Origin: Diadema setosum
Lineage: Eukaryota; Echinodermata; Echinoidea; Diadematoida; Diadematidae
Assembly (NCBI GenBank): GCA_033980235.1
Contig: CM067067.1
Span: 3,339,001-3,403,000, forward strand
DNA: 64,000 nucleotides
Reading direction: 5' to 3'
Shown: positions 12,527-22,882 of the stretch, one piece after another
How the letters are laid out: each line of letters opens with the position of its first letter
How positions within the stretch are numbered: position 1 is the stretch's first letter
Translations under genes and position numbers: made by a program
Notes under the pieces: generated by a model
Told to the model about the DNA's origin: nothing
The model's database searches: none
Seen by the model: only the letters and a program-made list of their open reading frames with translations

Positions 12527-12542
12527 GGGGGGGGGGGGGGGG
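12527..12542. repeat. Poly-G tract (16 G)
   Basis: One of many homopolymer G or C runs in this window, set in a purine-rich surround. Similar 15-G runs lie at 12888-12902 and 13538-13552. Confidence 0.95.
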
Positions 12543-12577
12543 AGAAGGATGGTAGAGGTGGAGGGAAGGAGAAGAGG

Positions 12578-13059
12578 TCATACTGTCTTCGAAACGTGAG
12601 TCTTGTTGGATTCATCGAGGGGATAGGGAGACGAGATATCTGGCCAGAAGTCCTCCCAGAACATGTCCATGCACGTGTATTCACCGGCCTCATTGATGCT
12701 CTCAGTCACATTCAATCTGGTATTTATTGATTGAGATTGTTGACTGACAGTAGGCTTCAAGATATGGACAGCCTTCCCACGAGCCACCGTCCAGGGTCTG
12801 GTCACTGCTCGGCATCTTGAGGCGAGGAAGTCGTACGGAAGACTTTTTAAAGCATGCCTGGTCACAAAAAGTTCTCATAAATGGGATGGGGGGGGGGGGG
12901 GGTGGCAGAAGAATAGCCAGTGTGAAATATACATGAACTTATTTCCTCCCCTCTGTATCGATGGGAGTTCTGAACCCGTGGCAAGCTGAATGTGCAGGCG
13001 CCGTCATGCCAAAAACTACAATCAAACCGTGACGCTAGAACACCCTCCAATGCCGGCAT
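12578..13059 (-). other. Exon-like minus-strand open stretch, Ig-like motif, unproven
   Basis: Two overlapping minus-strand frames, 13059-12862 and 12865-12578, have less biased composition than the surroundings. The second contains NTRLNVTESINEAGEYTC, which resembles the E-F strands of an Ig-like domain (L-x-V, then G-x-Y-x-C), with a cysteine 47 residues upstream. The first contains CSFWHDGACTF, a cysteine pattern reminiscent of extracellular modules. Reading in the minus direction, a strong pyrimidine tract (13325-13081) and a 'GGTCACAG' acceptor-like site lie just upstream. However, a 15-G run and stop codons separate the frames, I find no good donor, and the tryptophan spacing is wrong for a standard Ig fold. 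It may be a decayed exon or chance. Confidence 0.2.
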
Positions 13060-13087
13060 GGCTGTGACCCGGCTAGCCTAATCAATA

Positions 13088-13361
13088 TTGAAGCAGAGTC
13101 GGATGAAGAGGAGAAAGATGAGGAAGAGGGCGAAAGGAAGAATGGGAAGCAGATGAAGTAATTGCAGGAGAACAAGGAAAACAAGGAGATGAAGAAAGAA
13201 GGAAGATTAGGTAGAGGAGGGGACAAAGAAGGAACAAAAAAGAAAGAGGAAAAAGGAAAAGATAAGTAAGAGAAGGAGGTGATGGACAATGGACATGAAT
13301 GAGGATGGTAATGAGAGATGGACATTGATTGGAAGGACTTTGAAGAAGATTTCAGTGATGT
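13088..13361. repeat. Purine-rich (GA-rich) tract
   Basis: The plus strand is dominated by G and A for about 270 bp (GAAGAGGAGAAAGATGAGG-like), with scattered pyrimidines. It could act as a polypyrimidine tract on the minus strand or form unusual DNA structure. It has no coding features. Confidence 0.7.
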
Positions 13362-14833
13362 AAATGAGTAAAGGATTCATCAAAGGAATATATTGCAGAT
13401 TAGTGTTCACAAATCTTTTTCAATGTTTAAACATCTTCCATAGCCCTTGGCCTACACTCCCTTCAATTCAAATGTTGGGGTAGAAATATTGAGGTAGATA
13501 TCTTTGTTTGCCAAACTTGGTAAGGAGCTCGACAGAAGGGGGGGGGGGGGGGTGTTTGGCGCAAGTTGCTACCTATGTGGTAGATTTATCACAGCATAAA
13601 TCTCATCATAACTAGCTAACATTGACGTAACTACTCCGCCTTGTTTGTATGTTATGTGTGGCTGCGAGATGTTCAAAGCTTTCAACGGAAGTAGCACAGA
13701 AGGTTAAAGAATGCCTCTGGCTAATAGAAAATGCAATCTGGTATAGATTTCATGCATCCTTTTCTAATAACAACCATTCCCATGAGATTAAAATCTGTGG
13801 AATAATGGAGGATTTGTCAAGGAGTTTATTAACGCACCCAAGGAATTGTCAATGACGTCAAAAAATTGCCATGTACTATACTGATTCTGATAGCCAGTTG
13901 AATTTATTTATTTTAGGAAGATTGAGGGTGTAAGAATAAGAGTTTGGTCGTGCATGTTTGTGTGATTATTTAAACAGTGATTTAAAGTATCAAATTGGCT
14001 CACCGGGGATTTTCAGCACTGCGTAATAAATGTCAAGTTATTTTATGACAGCATAAATATATGAGTCTACTGTAGTCTCTCTCTTGTGTATAATATTTGT
14101 GTCTCCAATATATGTTTTTCCTGCTATGAAAGTATCTAGTTTTTCTCAGAACCTGTTCTGATTTAGGTGCACTTGACTTGGTATGAATAGAAAGTGTTTG
14201 GGTGTTCATTGAACCTTCATCAGGTTTTATTCTCTTATAGTCTTCCTGTGTGTCCTTATCTGAGAAAAACTCCCTGATGGAAAAGGCGCAGTTGGAGAGT
14301 GGAATAGAAAGTTTTGTTTTCTATCAGAAGAGTAGTGTAATGTATGTCACTGGTGTATTGATGAGAACTGTTTGTTTTTGTTTGTTTTATTTACAGTTTA
14401 AAAAAAAAAACACTATCAGCCTTAGGGCTGTTTTTCATTATGTCCGTATATGAGTGTACAGCATATAAAACAACACAGTATGATACAGAACAAAAGATAA
14501 CATTCACACTAGGAGAAATATCATATTGGCAAACAACAACAACAGCATCAATGACAGAGGCTGACTAAAGTTTTTAAAAAGTCATGTGGGTAGAAAAAAA
14601 AAAACACATTCATTTACAATATTACAGATCATGTTATGTTAAGTCATGTGAATAGACACAGCCGTAAAAGAAAGACTAGATTATCAACGAAAAAGTGTAT
14701 ATATATATAAAGAAAGATCATGGATTATACAGATCTGAAATCACATGATGAGAACTGTCAAGAGTTGTTCTTTATATTCTGGAATGTAGAAGTGTTTCTC
14801 GAGACACTACGTATGTGCCTCCATGTGTGTGTG

Positions 14834-14851
14834 TCTCTCTCTCTTTCTCTC

Positions 14852-14904
<53 letters not shown>

Positions 14905-14914
14905 CTCTCTCTCC
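14834..14914. repeat. Compound microsatellite (TC)n-(CA)n-(CT)n
   Basis: A core of about 47 bases of alternating CA is flanked on both sides by CT runs, giving a nearly symmetric arrangement. The surrounding open frame is only a translation of the repeat. Confidence 0.95.
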
Positions 14915-15508
14915 CTCACTCCTGTGCATCTGGCTCTCCCCCTACCTCCGGGTGGCGTGATTTCGATGGAGCGTCCAAATAGAGACAAGCAGCATCCCTC
15001 TTCAAACAACGTGAAACACATGTGTGAGCAAATATTAGCATGGTTTGAGCTGACATCTCAGCCACCGGGAGTGGAGGCATGTGTATGTGTTGGCCAAGCG
15101 AGATAAAACGCTTCTTTTTTTATTCACCGAAAGATGCCTCCAATTCAGCATTATTCATTGTTATGCACTGTGGGTTCAGTCAAACTTCCAAGGAGGGGGT
15201 GAAGGGGGAAGATGCTGTGGGGAGTGCCTTGGGATTTTTAAATGTAGGTATTTTTTTTCCCTGGTCTCTCTGTTCTTCATGTAGGAAAGCGATATGGTCG
15301 AAGGTAGTGACACGGCGTGCATGTACGTGGTGAAGGAATATGAGGAGTGTAATTGAAAGTTCCTGGAACGAGTTAAGAACACCGCCAATATTAGCGCTCT
15401 GTTCAAGATTGAATCATGGATTGTTGGCGGATCAAGGATATGCCCAGGGGTTGTGATCAATATAATATTGATACGTTTGCGCATATCTGCTAGTATTAGT
15501 TTTCAAGT

Positions 15509-15561
15509 TATGAGAGACAGAGAGAGACAGAGACAGAGAAAGGGAAAAGAGAGAGAGAGAC
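15509..15561. repeat. (GA)n-rich simple repeat
   Basis: Imperfect GAGACAGA units followed by a pure GAGAGAGAGAGA run. Confidence 0.85.
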
Positions 15562-16282
15562 TCGGCGGACAGATGGCTAGGGAATAACAGAATCATTCTG
15601 AGAAAAATAGATGTTAAAGAAAAGAAAATAGCAAGAGGTAATCTAGTAACGAGCTAGAGTTGATGAATTCAATCTTTACAAGTTGGGAAATTGATTGTTA
15701 ATAATGCCGCTACGTAAGAAGTTAGAAATGAAAGAGTAGCAAAAAAGAGCAACAGCTATCAAGAAGCTTATCCAACAGAAAACATGATTTTTCTTGGTGC
15801 ATCGCCAGCCCTGACATTCTGTGAATAATACACTATGATGGAAAATAATTCAAAGGTATAATGTCTTCAGAAAGACCTGTATATCTTACAGTAATGACTA
15901 AGCCAAACAATAGTGGCACTGCTCCAAAAACCAAAAACCAAAACAAAACAAATTGAAAAACCCTACCAAGTCATTCCTACTGCTGAATACAGTGGTCGGT
16001 TGGCTTCAGCCAGATATTGGTGTCTTTCCAGGGAGGAAGGATGCCTTAAATTGGCAATGAACTTTCTATCTGGTGTAATTCCACTCTTTATCCGCGTTTA
16101 GTCCTCTGCGAGGCATAGTGCATCTCAAATGACTCCATATTAAATCTGCGTCTTGCTCAAGTCCCCAAATCAGGACTGATCCGTCTCCAGAAATTGTTCC
16201 TGTCACACTTCATTTGCTCCCCTCGCCGGCCAGGTTTCCATGCACTCACTGGCTCACTGCTGGCCAGAGGGCAGACGTTTTT

Positions 16283-16302
16283 CCCCCCCCCCCCCCCCCC
16301 CC
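16283..16302. repeat. Poly-C tract (20 C)
   Basis: Uninterrupted run of 20 C followed by TCCCCC, the longest C run in the window. Confidence 0.95.
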
Positions 16303-18026
16303 TCCCCCAATTCTTTTCCAATCAAATGTATTTATAATTACTGTAAATGGAAGAGGTTAGTAGCGGCGTTTGGCCGTGAAACCGAGCCCGGCATTCTGAT
16401 TCTTATCATGACGGACATGCTGAAAGGCTGCCCTGATTAACGTTGTGACCAAACCCAGTGGAGGATTCATTAAAGCATCCATTCTGTCCCTCCATCTCTC
16501 CACCTCATTCTCAAAACTGGTTGGATTGCGGCCCTTCGATCTTTTCGGAGGCTCATTTACCGACATCTTTGGCGAGCATCAGAAACTGGAGACCTTCTTG
16601 GTTGTATTTTATGGTCTCCATAACGAAGCTCTTGGCCTAATTTGCGCTCGTCGTCGTCGCTACTCCAACAGTGATGGTATTTGCTCACAGATGAATGAAG
16701 AAAGGCACTCTTGTGAACGAGTCCTTTCTCCCACCAACGGGAGAGAGGAGTGCAGGTGCGTTAGTATGTGTGAACACCTTTGTCTGACTGTTTGTCTGTA
16801 GGTATATGGATGTTCTGAACAGCAAGGGATTGTTGTAAATCACAAGCGAGAGAGAGAGCTGTATGGCAAGGCGGGGGGGGGGGGGGGGGAATTCTTGGCC
16901 CCCCCATCCCGAACTTGGGGCTCTCCAGTCATAAAAGTTGGACAGATATCATCCTGCTTGCACTTTTTGCCCAGCGGTTTAAAATTGCATCCTCAGTCAA
17001 CACGCTGTCGGCACTTTCATAGACGATTTATGAAAGAAGCTCAAACAGGGGACGTGTTAGGTGTCCGAGTTCTCTGCAAAAAGAGAAAAAAAAAGTGCAA
17101 TTAATTACCCTCCGTAGATTTCCAGGGTTGCTATAGTGCAGGCACCCCATAATTTTTGAGATATGAAATGGCTTGCTGTGTATTCAGAGGTATGCTTGTC
17201 TGTGGAGATAATCCCTTTAGAGGAACAAGCCTGGATCAGAGAGCAAAAATTATGAGTATTGTTTTAAGCGTCAAACAATTGAAGGAATTTGAGACATTTC
17301 TGAAGAAAATGGCACGGGGGAGTGGGGGGGGGGAGGCAGATATATTTGTTTCTAAAAGATCTGCTCTGACACATGAAAAATTTGAAAGAGGAGAGTTTGT
17401 GTGTGAATAACACTACGATGTACAATTAACAGATGACTACATATTATCCATGAAATCATTATTGATGTGTATTCATTCAAGTATCAAGTTGAAATAATAT
17501 TATAAAAATTCAAATTTTGCTTTTATGACAGTTTAGAAATTAGGAATTTAATTTGAGTGGCCAAATTTATGTCTTCATGATGCATTGTACTATGTTCTGA
17601 GGAGCAAAGTGTAGGAACCTATAATGCAGTTGTAGCGTTCTATCCAGATGAACAAATCTTCGAAACTTGGTAGGAAAATGCCAGTGAAGTATAGTATAGA
17701 GGCATGCATTATGCACTGTGACACAACCCACTCAAATCTATAGAGGGTAGGTACAAAAGGAATAATCAACGAGTAGTGAGAAACCATTAAACACCCCCAT
17801 GTGATTAGGTTGGAAATAGAGTCAGCTAGATGGCCTCAGTCCTACATCATTTATTTTGTCAAGAAAACCAATATTTTGTCAAAAATTCCAACTGTTTTGT
17901 AGACAGTAGACGTGGATTACCAGGATAATGCTGAACAGCATATAAAGCACTAAATGTAAGATAATCTTATCTTTTTGAAGAAAAAAAAGTATGATGGATA
18001 CTTTGTCTGACGATCGGCACACCTTG

Positions 18027-18263
18027 CATACTTGCCAACTAGTAAGATTTTATCAGATTCAGTAAGATTTTTTATGTTAAAAATAGCAAAATCAGATTTT
18101 ATGTCAGAGAAGTCAGATATGTAAAAAATATTTAGATATACCTTTCATGTATATTTTCTGAAGATTTGACCGAAAGTAAGATTTTTAACTTCAGTTTGCA
18201 TATAAAATAAGATTTTTGCAATCCACGAGTAAGATATTTCATCTTGAAATGTTGGCAGGTATG
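18027..18263. mobile_element. 237-bp DNA element with 13-bp TIRs and 6-bp target duplication
   Basis: The left terminus CATACTTGCCAAC (18027-18039) and the reverse complement of the right terminus (18251-18263, CATACCTGCCAAC) match at 12 of 13 bases. The six bases immediately outside, ACCTTG, are identical on both sides (18021-18026 and 18264-18269), as expected for a target-site duplication. The interior is AT-rich with a repeated GTAAGATTTTT-type motif and has no coding capacity. This is the best-defined transposon insertion in the window. Confidence 0.8.
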
Positions 18264-18269
18264 ACCTTG

Positions 18270-20697
18270 AGGCTAACGTAGCAGCGAAAATTGTATTTCA
18301 TGAATTTGCATTTGTGTTTGTGCATGCTATGTTTTAAGTTCACATGTGCTTTCAACAACCATGCATTCATTCATAGGTCGTGGGGTGCATGTATAGAGCT
18401 TTCCCAAGGGATTTCGATGCAGGGTCTGCCCCTCAAATATTCAAGACTGCTTTCTAAAGGAGGGAGAATCCCTCTGGGCTCCATCCTCCTACCCCTGGTC
18501 GCTATCCTAATGACCTTCCCCTCAGCCTCATCATTAAACAATGAGAGGAGACTGAGCCTTGAGTAACTGAATTCCACCACAGAGAGCAGAGGTGAGGAAC
18601 AGAAGGTTGTAGTACACGGAGAGGTAACTTGTGAGCCCGCAGCAATCGCTTCCGATTGTCCATTCAGTTGAAGTTCATGCTGATCTTGCCCACAGGCAGT
18701 GTTCCAGCATACCATCTTCCCCCCTCCCCCCTTTTCTTTCCTTTTGCATGGGTAAAAAGACATGTCCCTATCACTGGAGTTGTCTCGTGCAAGAAAGCAC
18801 AGCATTGAGAGAGCTGACAGTCAGTCTTGGCCTCCAGCAGTCATCAAACATGCTCCAATCCAGAATGGTTTTACTTAAATCTGTAGAGAAAATCAAATGC
18901 TTTAATGTTGTTTTGTAGGTTCTGTGTCAAAGTGAGTCTGTATATATCTGAATTTGTATCATTTTTGTTAATATTGATGTAAATGTAGGCTATTGGCATG
19001 CCAATTATATAGTTTTATAATGCTTGTCACTTTATTTGTAAATGCTAGGACTTGCTGTGCCATGTCAACTTTTAAGGATTCAAAAAGGTCAGAGTCTGAT
19101 AAAGGGGAGGAAAAAGAAATGTCTAGCAATGAAAGCTGGTCATAATGAGTCCATTGGGTACTGGTCATGGTTGTAACGATGTAATATACTCATATATTCT
19201 TGTTAAAGAATATACAAGTTACGAGTGGAATATAACAATAGGACGAGCATCTGAACAGCCATTTTGGAAAATATCAAAAAATGCTTGCTTTCTCATTCAG
19301 CAATGAGCATACAACTCCCTTGTGAGAGTACAGCACAGTGAAAAAAGAAAGTGCTCTTTCACTGAAATGGAGGTCACATGTTCAGTTGGTATCTACTTTT
19401 TATCAGACACGTCATTTCATTGACATCTTGGGCATGTATTCAGTGAGACTGAAAAAAAAGGAAAGTACCGCTATTGGTCTTCTTCAGCACGTAATGTCTA
19501 TCGCCTCATCACGATCTGCATCAGCGCAGAGTATCGCATTACGATTTGAGTTGGCGATTGTGGATTGGAGCAGAATTCACATAAAGTGTTAGGTGAATGT
19601 ACACATTGCACAGAGATATTTCCCAACCAGAAGCAGCAGCACTTTGTACCCGCGAACTGTACTTCTTTCATGCCACAAGACAGCGTTTTTTAGGAGGCGA
19701 GGTCCTTCCTTGATCGACAGTATAAAATTGAAGAGTTGCTACAGTGTACTTTCTGTTGCCATGGAGATTTGTGTATATAAAGGTTAAGGTCAGTCTTCAA
19801 TGATTTCAGCGTTTTATCCAGTGAGTCAAGTGAAAGGGAGGAGGAAGCGGAGAGGGGGAAAGAGGAAAAGTTTGACCGTGCCTTTCTGCTGGGTCAACCA
19901 GCCTGTTCCAGTGCTGAAGAGGGGTAAAAACCAACATTAGGGTAACCGTTTTCCCACTCTTAATGGATTAATTTGATTGGCTGCAGGGAGGTAGCGCCGT
20001 AGCTGACGGTCGCCCCAATCGACATTCAATACCCCAGCGTGTTTGTTCACATTATGCACCCCGGGAGCCCTGCGGAGACACAGTTCATAACCTAGAAATG
20101 GTAACCGGTCGCTGGGTGTAATGCAATCACACTGCTCCAGGAATGCTGGTTCCTTGGTTTCTGCATCCCAGGTGCGATTCCACCACTGGTTTTCAAATCA
20201 AGAGCTATTTGTCTCCGGGTGCTTGGAGAGTCCTCCGCTCCTCCCCATACTTTCCCCAGTCGCGAGATGGTCGCATGCTTGGCCTGCAAGGGGGCTGGTG
20301 AGGAGGTTTAATTGAAATCGACTGGTTTGCTGTGGACGGGTGTTTGATATTGGGTGTAGGTGTTTGGTTAGGAGATGGATACAGGAGAGAAGTACCAAAC
20401 AGCCACGGGGAGGAAATGATATTCGTGTTTGCAATCTCAGATGAAATATTGCATCAACACGTTTATCTTGACCTGTGCAGGTCTTGCCATCATTCGTGTG
20501 GGATCTATTATGCTGAGCATGAAATGAATTGTGCATCTGATACCAACTGTGTATGACTGTTTTTAGGGAAATAGCAGATATTAATAACTTTTGACTATGT
20601 GACCAAACCATTAGAATCTAGAGGACAAGAGTTGTATGTCAGACTGTTAATGACCTCCCATCTCACCATGCATGCTTACTTGCTTATTTTTTTCCAG
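18270..20697. other. No coding gene recognised; unique sequence upstream of the first PCBP coding exon
   Basis: The segment 19900-20340 is GC-richer than its surroundings, contains scattered CpG and is free of simple repeats. It could be a regulatory module, a promoter or an undetected 5' non-coding exon. No TATA box, initiator or donor site stands out enough to assign. Overlapping short open frames on both strands show no family features. Confidence 0.4.
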
Positions 20698-21014
20698 ACT
20701 AACCTTGGTCAACCTTTGCTTAGTGGACAATACTACCTGACCAGTTGGAGCCATACAGCTACCAGACAGCAGTCCCCCAACCATCATCACCCAACCCATC
20801 GCACCCCCACCACACCCCCCTCCAACCCCCCCTCCCCCCAACCACGGCGGCTGTCCCCACATTCCTGCGAAAGGGACCCCCCTGAGCCGGTAAACTGGCC
20901 CTGCCTCTAGGCCTCGTCTATAGCCCCTTCCCCAGTCCACAGCAGTGGATACCCTACCAGGCTCCACCGCCACAGCCACCACCACCGCTACCCCCGGTCT
21001 GCACCCTGGCCGAG
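20698..21014 (+). promoter_or_regulatory. PCBP: Probable 5' untranslated leader of the PCBP exon, C-rich
   Basis: A strong acceptor (TTATTTTTTTCCAG) ends at 20697. From there to the predicted start at 21015 there is no ATG at all, so 21015 is the first start codon of the exon if this acceptor is used. Bases 20772-20867 are extremely C-rich, with many runs of 3-7 C separated by A or T (for example ACCCCCCCTCCCCCCAACC). C-rich single-stranded RNA is the known ligand of PCBP KH domains, so binding by the gene's own product is plausible but untested. An alternative acceptor, CCCCTTCCCCAG ending at 20935, would shorten the leader. The reading frame of the start codon is open back to a TGA at 20883-20885. 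Confidence 0.55.
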
Positions 21015-21107
21015 ATGACCACTACCATTGAGAAGCAGCAGCCTGGAGGTGGGGGAGGGGATTCCCCCAACGTCACACTCACCATCCGCCTGGTTATGCA
21101 AGGAAAG
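21015..21107 (+). CDS. PCBP: PCBP coding exon 1: N-terminus and first strand of KH1
   Basis: Encodes 31 residues, starting MTTTIEKQQPGGGGGD and continuing into NVTLTIRLVMQGK, which is the start of the first KH domain of poly(rC)-binding proteins (vertebrate members have NVTLTIRLLMHGK here). PCBPs bind C-rich RNA and single-stranded DNA through three KH domains and act in mRNA stability, translation control and splicing in nucleus and cytoplasm. The start is chosen because it is the first ATG of the exon, has G at -3, and gives an N-terminus of about the length usual in the family. The exon ends in AAG followed by GTGAGC, a good donor, after a complete codon (phase 0). The penta-glycine stretch is not present in the vertebrate proteins I recall. 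Whether this is the orthologue of PCBP1, 2, 3 or 4 cannot be decided; an invertebrate single-copy member is likely. Confidence 0.88.
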
Positions 21108-22858
21108 GTGAGCAGAGATATCCCCCTCACTGCTTGAACACTACCTGATTAACCCACCTCATTTAACCTACCTCAAGGTGACTTGTGAATGTACAAGTGT
21201 TGTAATCTGCAGGGAAGTGATGGGAATTGTTGGTAACCCTTGCTTGAACAAATCTGTAGACACCACACTTCAATTCACAGCATTATCAATATTTTATATG
21301 TTACAGTGCCTGTTGATGTGAATCAGAAATGTGCAAATGGCATACATTCAGCCAGAGATTGACATTGTTCAAGAATCAACTTCATGCAATATATTTTGCA
21401 TTAGCTGTGAAAATATAAACTGGTGATACCACACATGAACTACAAACCTGTTGAGACAGTGGAAAGTTAATCTTTGTGGTCACACCATTATGTAGGGAGT
21501 CCTGATTTTAATTTCGAGGCTTGTCAATCAGATTTTGACATTCTGATGATGAGGTGTATAATTAGATATGTTGCCCCTCTGCTCATCTCTGTACAAACAG
21601 TAAGCACAAGCTCTAGATGACACCCTAGGTCAATAGTAATCAAATGTACTGCACCCTGATCAGTGCTGGTAGATATAAAGTATTGATTTTCTGAGGTAAC
21701 CGCATTGTGTATTGTTTTTGAGGAGTGCAGCCCCAAAGAAATTATTACCGTGGAGCTACTGATAATGGGCTTCATCCCTCCATATTCTTGTTGTCCCTTG
21801 CTGCACTGCTAAAGTGAATGCTTACTTTGTATTACTGCTTTGATATTTCTTAAAATATTAAATGTTCAGATAAGTAATGCTTTCCTTTGTCTACCTGACC
21901 AACTTCAAAATTTGTTTCCTGTGGGTTAGTGGGAATATTATTTTGTAACACTGTGATATTAGAACTGCCAATAGCTGTTGGCTTCAAACAGTTCTCACAG
22001 CCCCAGGAAAATGTGAAAAAGGATTATCCATTAAAGATGAATTGTTCCAACTTGTGGATTATGTGGTATGGATAATCCTTTTGATATCATAGTGAAATAA
22101 TTCAAAACAGTTAAAGTAATGAATTTATACAGTCTCTTCAGAGGAAGTTGTAGTATAAGGCTTCTCACAAATAATTGACCTAAATGACAAATACATGTAT
22201 TGTGTTACTGACATCAAATTTGTATGAGATAATTGTAATGTTGTCCTTGAAATATACTTAATAGAGCTCTTGAATTGGAAAGGTCTACTCTTCAGAGAGA
22301 TGATCTACAGAGAGCTTGCTGCTAAATCATCCCCCCCCCCAAAAAAAAAGAGGAAAACTTTCCAATATTCCAGGATTGATTTCATACATGCATCAGCACG
22401 CCTCCACAGTTGTTTTTAATGTCAATCTCAGTTTCACTTAATATATGTCACTTTTCTATCTTACAAATGTTTGTCCTTGAATACAGAGAGGAGTGTTTAA
22501 TTGCAAGGGTGCGAGGTCATCTGCAAGAAATGTTAACTTTTTTTGGCATCCGGTCGCAAGAAAATGAAGGAGGATGCAAAGTAGGCGGCTTGTCTTGAAA
22601 TACGCTCCAAATGCATTTCTCCCATGTCACCATTATTCAGTAGGTTGCAGACAATTGTCTGCTAAGTGAAGTTGATGCGTCAATCAATACCCAATCCTAA
22701 GACTTTCGTCTTGCAAGATTTCCAAACCCTCTTTCCTTTTTTTCTGCGGCAGATCGCATGCATTTTTGTAATTCATAGCCAGGAATATATGACCGTATAT
22801 TCTGTCTTATGTCACACTGTCTCTCACAAGTCTTTTGTCTTTCTGTCTGTCTTTGCAG
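21108..22858 (+). other. PCBP intron 1 (1751 bp)
   Basis: Bounded by GTGAGC at the 5' side and a pyrimidine tract ending CTGTCTTTGCAG at the 3' side. It contains a perfect 14-bp hairpin stem (AAAAGGATTATCCA at 22017-22030, mirrored at 22069-22082, 38-base loop) and a C10/A9 junction near 22330-22349. No other gene is seen inside. Confidence 0.8.
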
Positions 22859-22882
22859 GAGGTGGGCAGCATAATTGGAAAG
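22859..22882 (+). CDS. PCBP: PCBP coding exon 2: 24-nt microexon EVGSIIGK
   Basis: Encodes exactly EVGSIIGK, the KH1 segment that leads into the GXXG RNA-binding loop and ends on its first two residues, G-K. It is flanked by CTTTGCAG and GTAAGA, both strong splice signals, and both junctions are phase 0. As I recall, vertebrate multi-exon PCBP genes have an exon with the same boundaries, so the structure looks anciently conserved; this is from memory, not alignment. At 24 nt the exon is too short for standard gene finders and may need intronic enhancers for inclusion. Skipping it would keep the frame but remove a beta-strand/helix junction and half the GXXG loop of KH1. Confidence 0.93.

Larger units (their letters stand above)
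13560..18020. other. No gene recognised; simple repeats and unique sequence
   Basis: Apart from the microsatellites listed separately, this holds unique sequence with short unrecognised open frames. It includes two G/C homopolymers (20 C at 16283-16302 and 17 G at 16873-16889) and a perfect 13-bp inverted pair (AGTTTTTCTCAGA at 14138-14150, mirrored at 14259-14271). Nothing in it supports an exon of a known family. Confidence 0.5.

Noticed and set aside
13081..13325. Possible CRISPR-like or satellite array
   Set aside because: It is aperiodic purine-rich DNA. No CRISPR array exists in the window, as expected for an animal genome.
14720..15106. 128-residue frame with poly(Thr-His)
   Set aside because: Most of it is a translation of the CT/CA microsatellite.
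18371..18805. 144-residue minus-strand frame
   Set aside because: No recognisable motif, overlapping competing frames on the plus strand, no exon signals.
20599..20910. 103-residue plus-strand frame over the C-rich leader, and the 112-residue minus-strand frame opposite
   Set aside because: The plus frame starts upstream of the acceptor at 20697 and is not in the PCBP frame; its His/Thr/Pro content follows the C-rich sequence. The minus frame is its Gly-rich complement.
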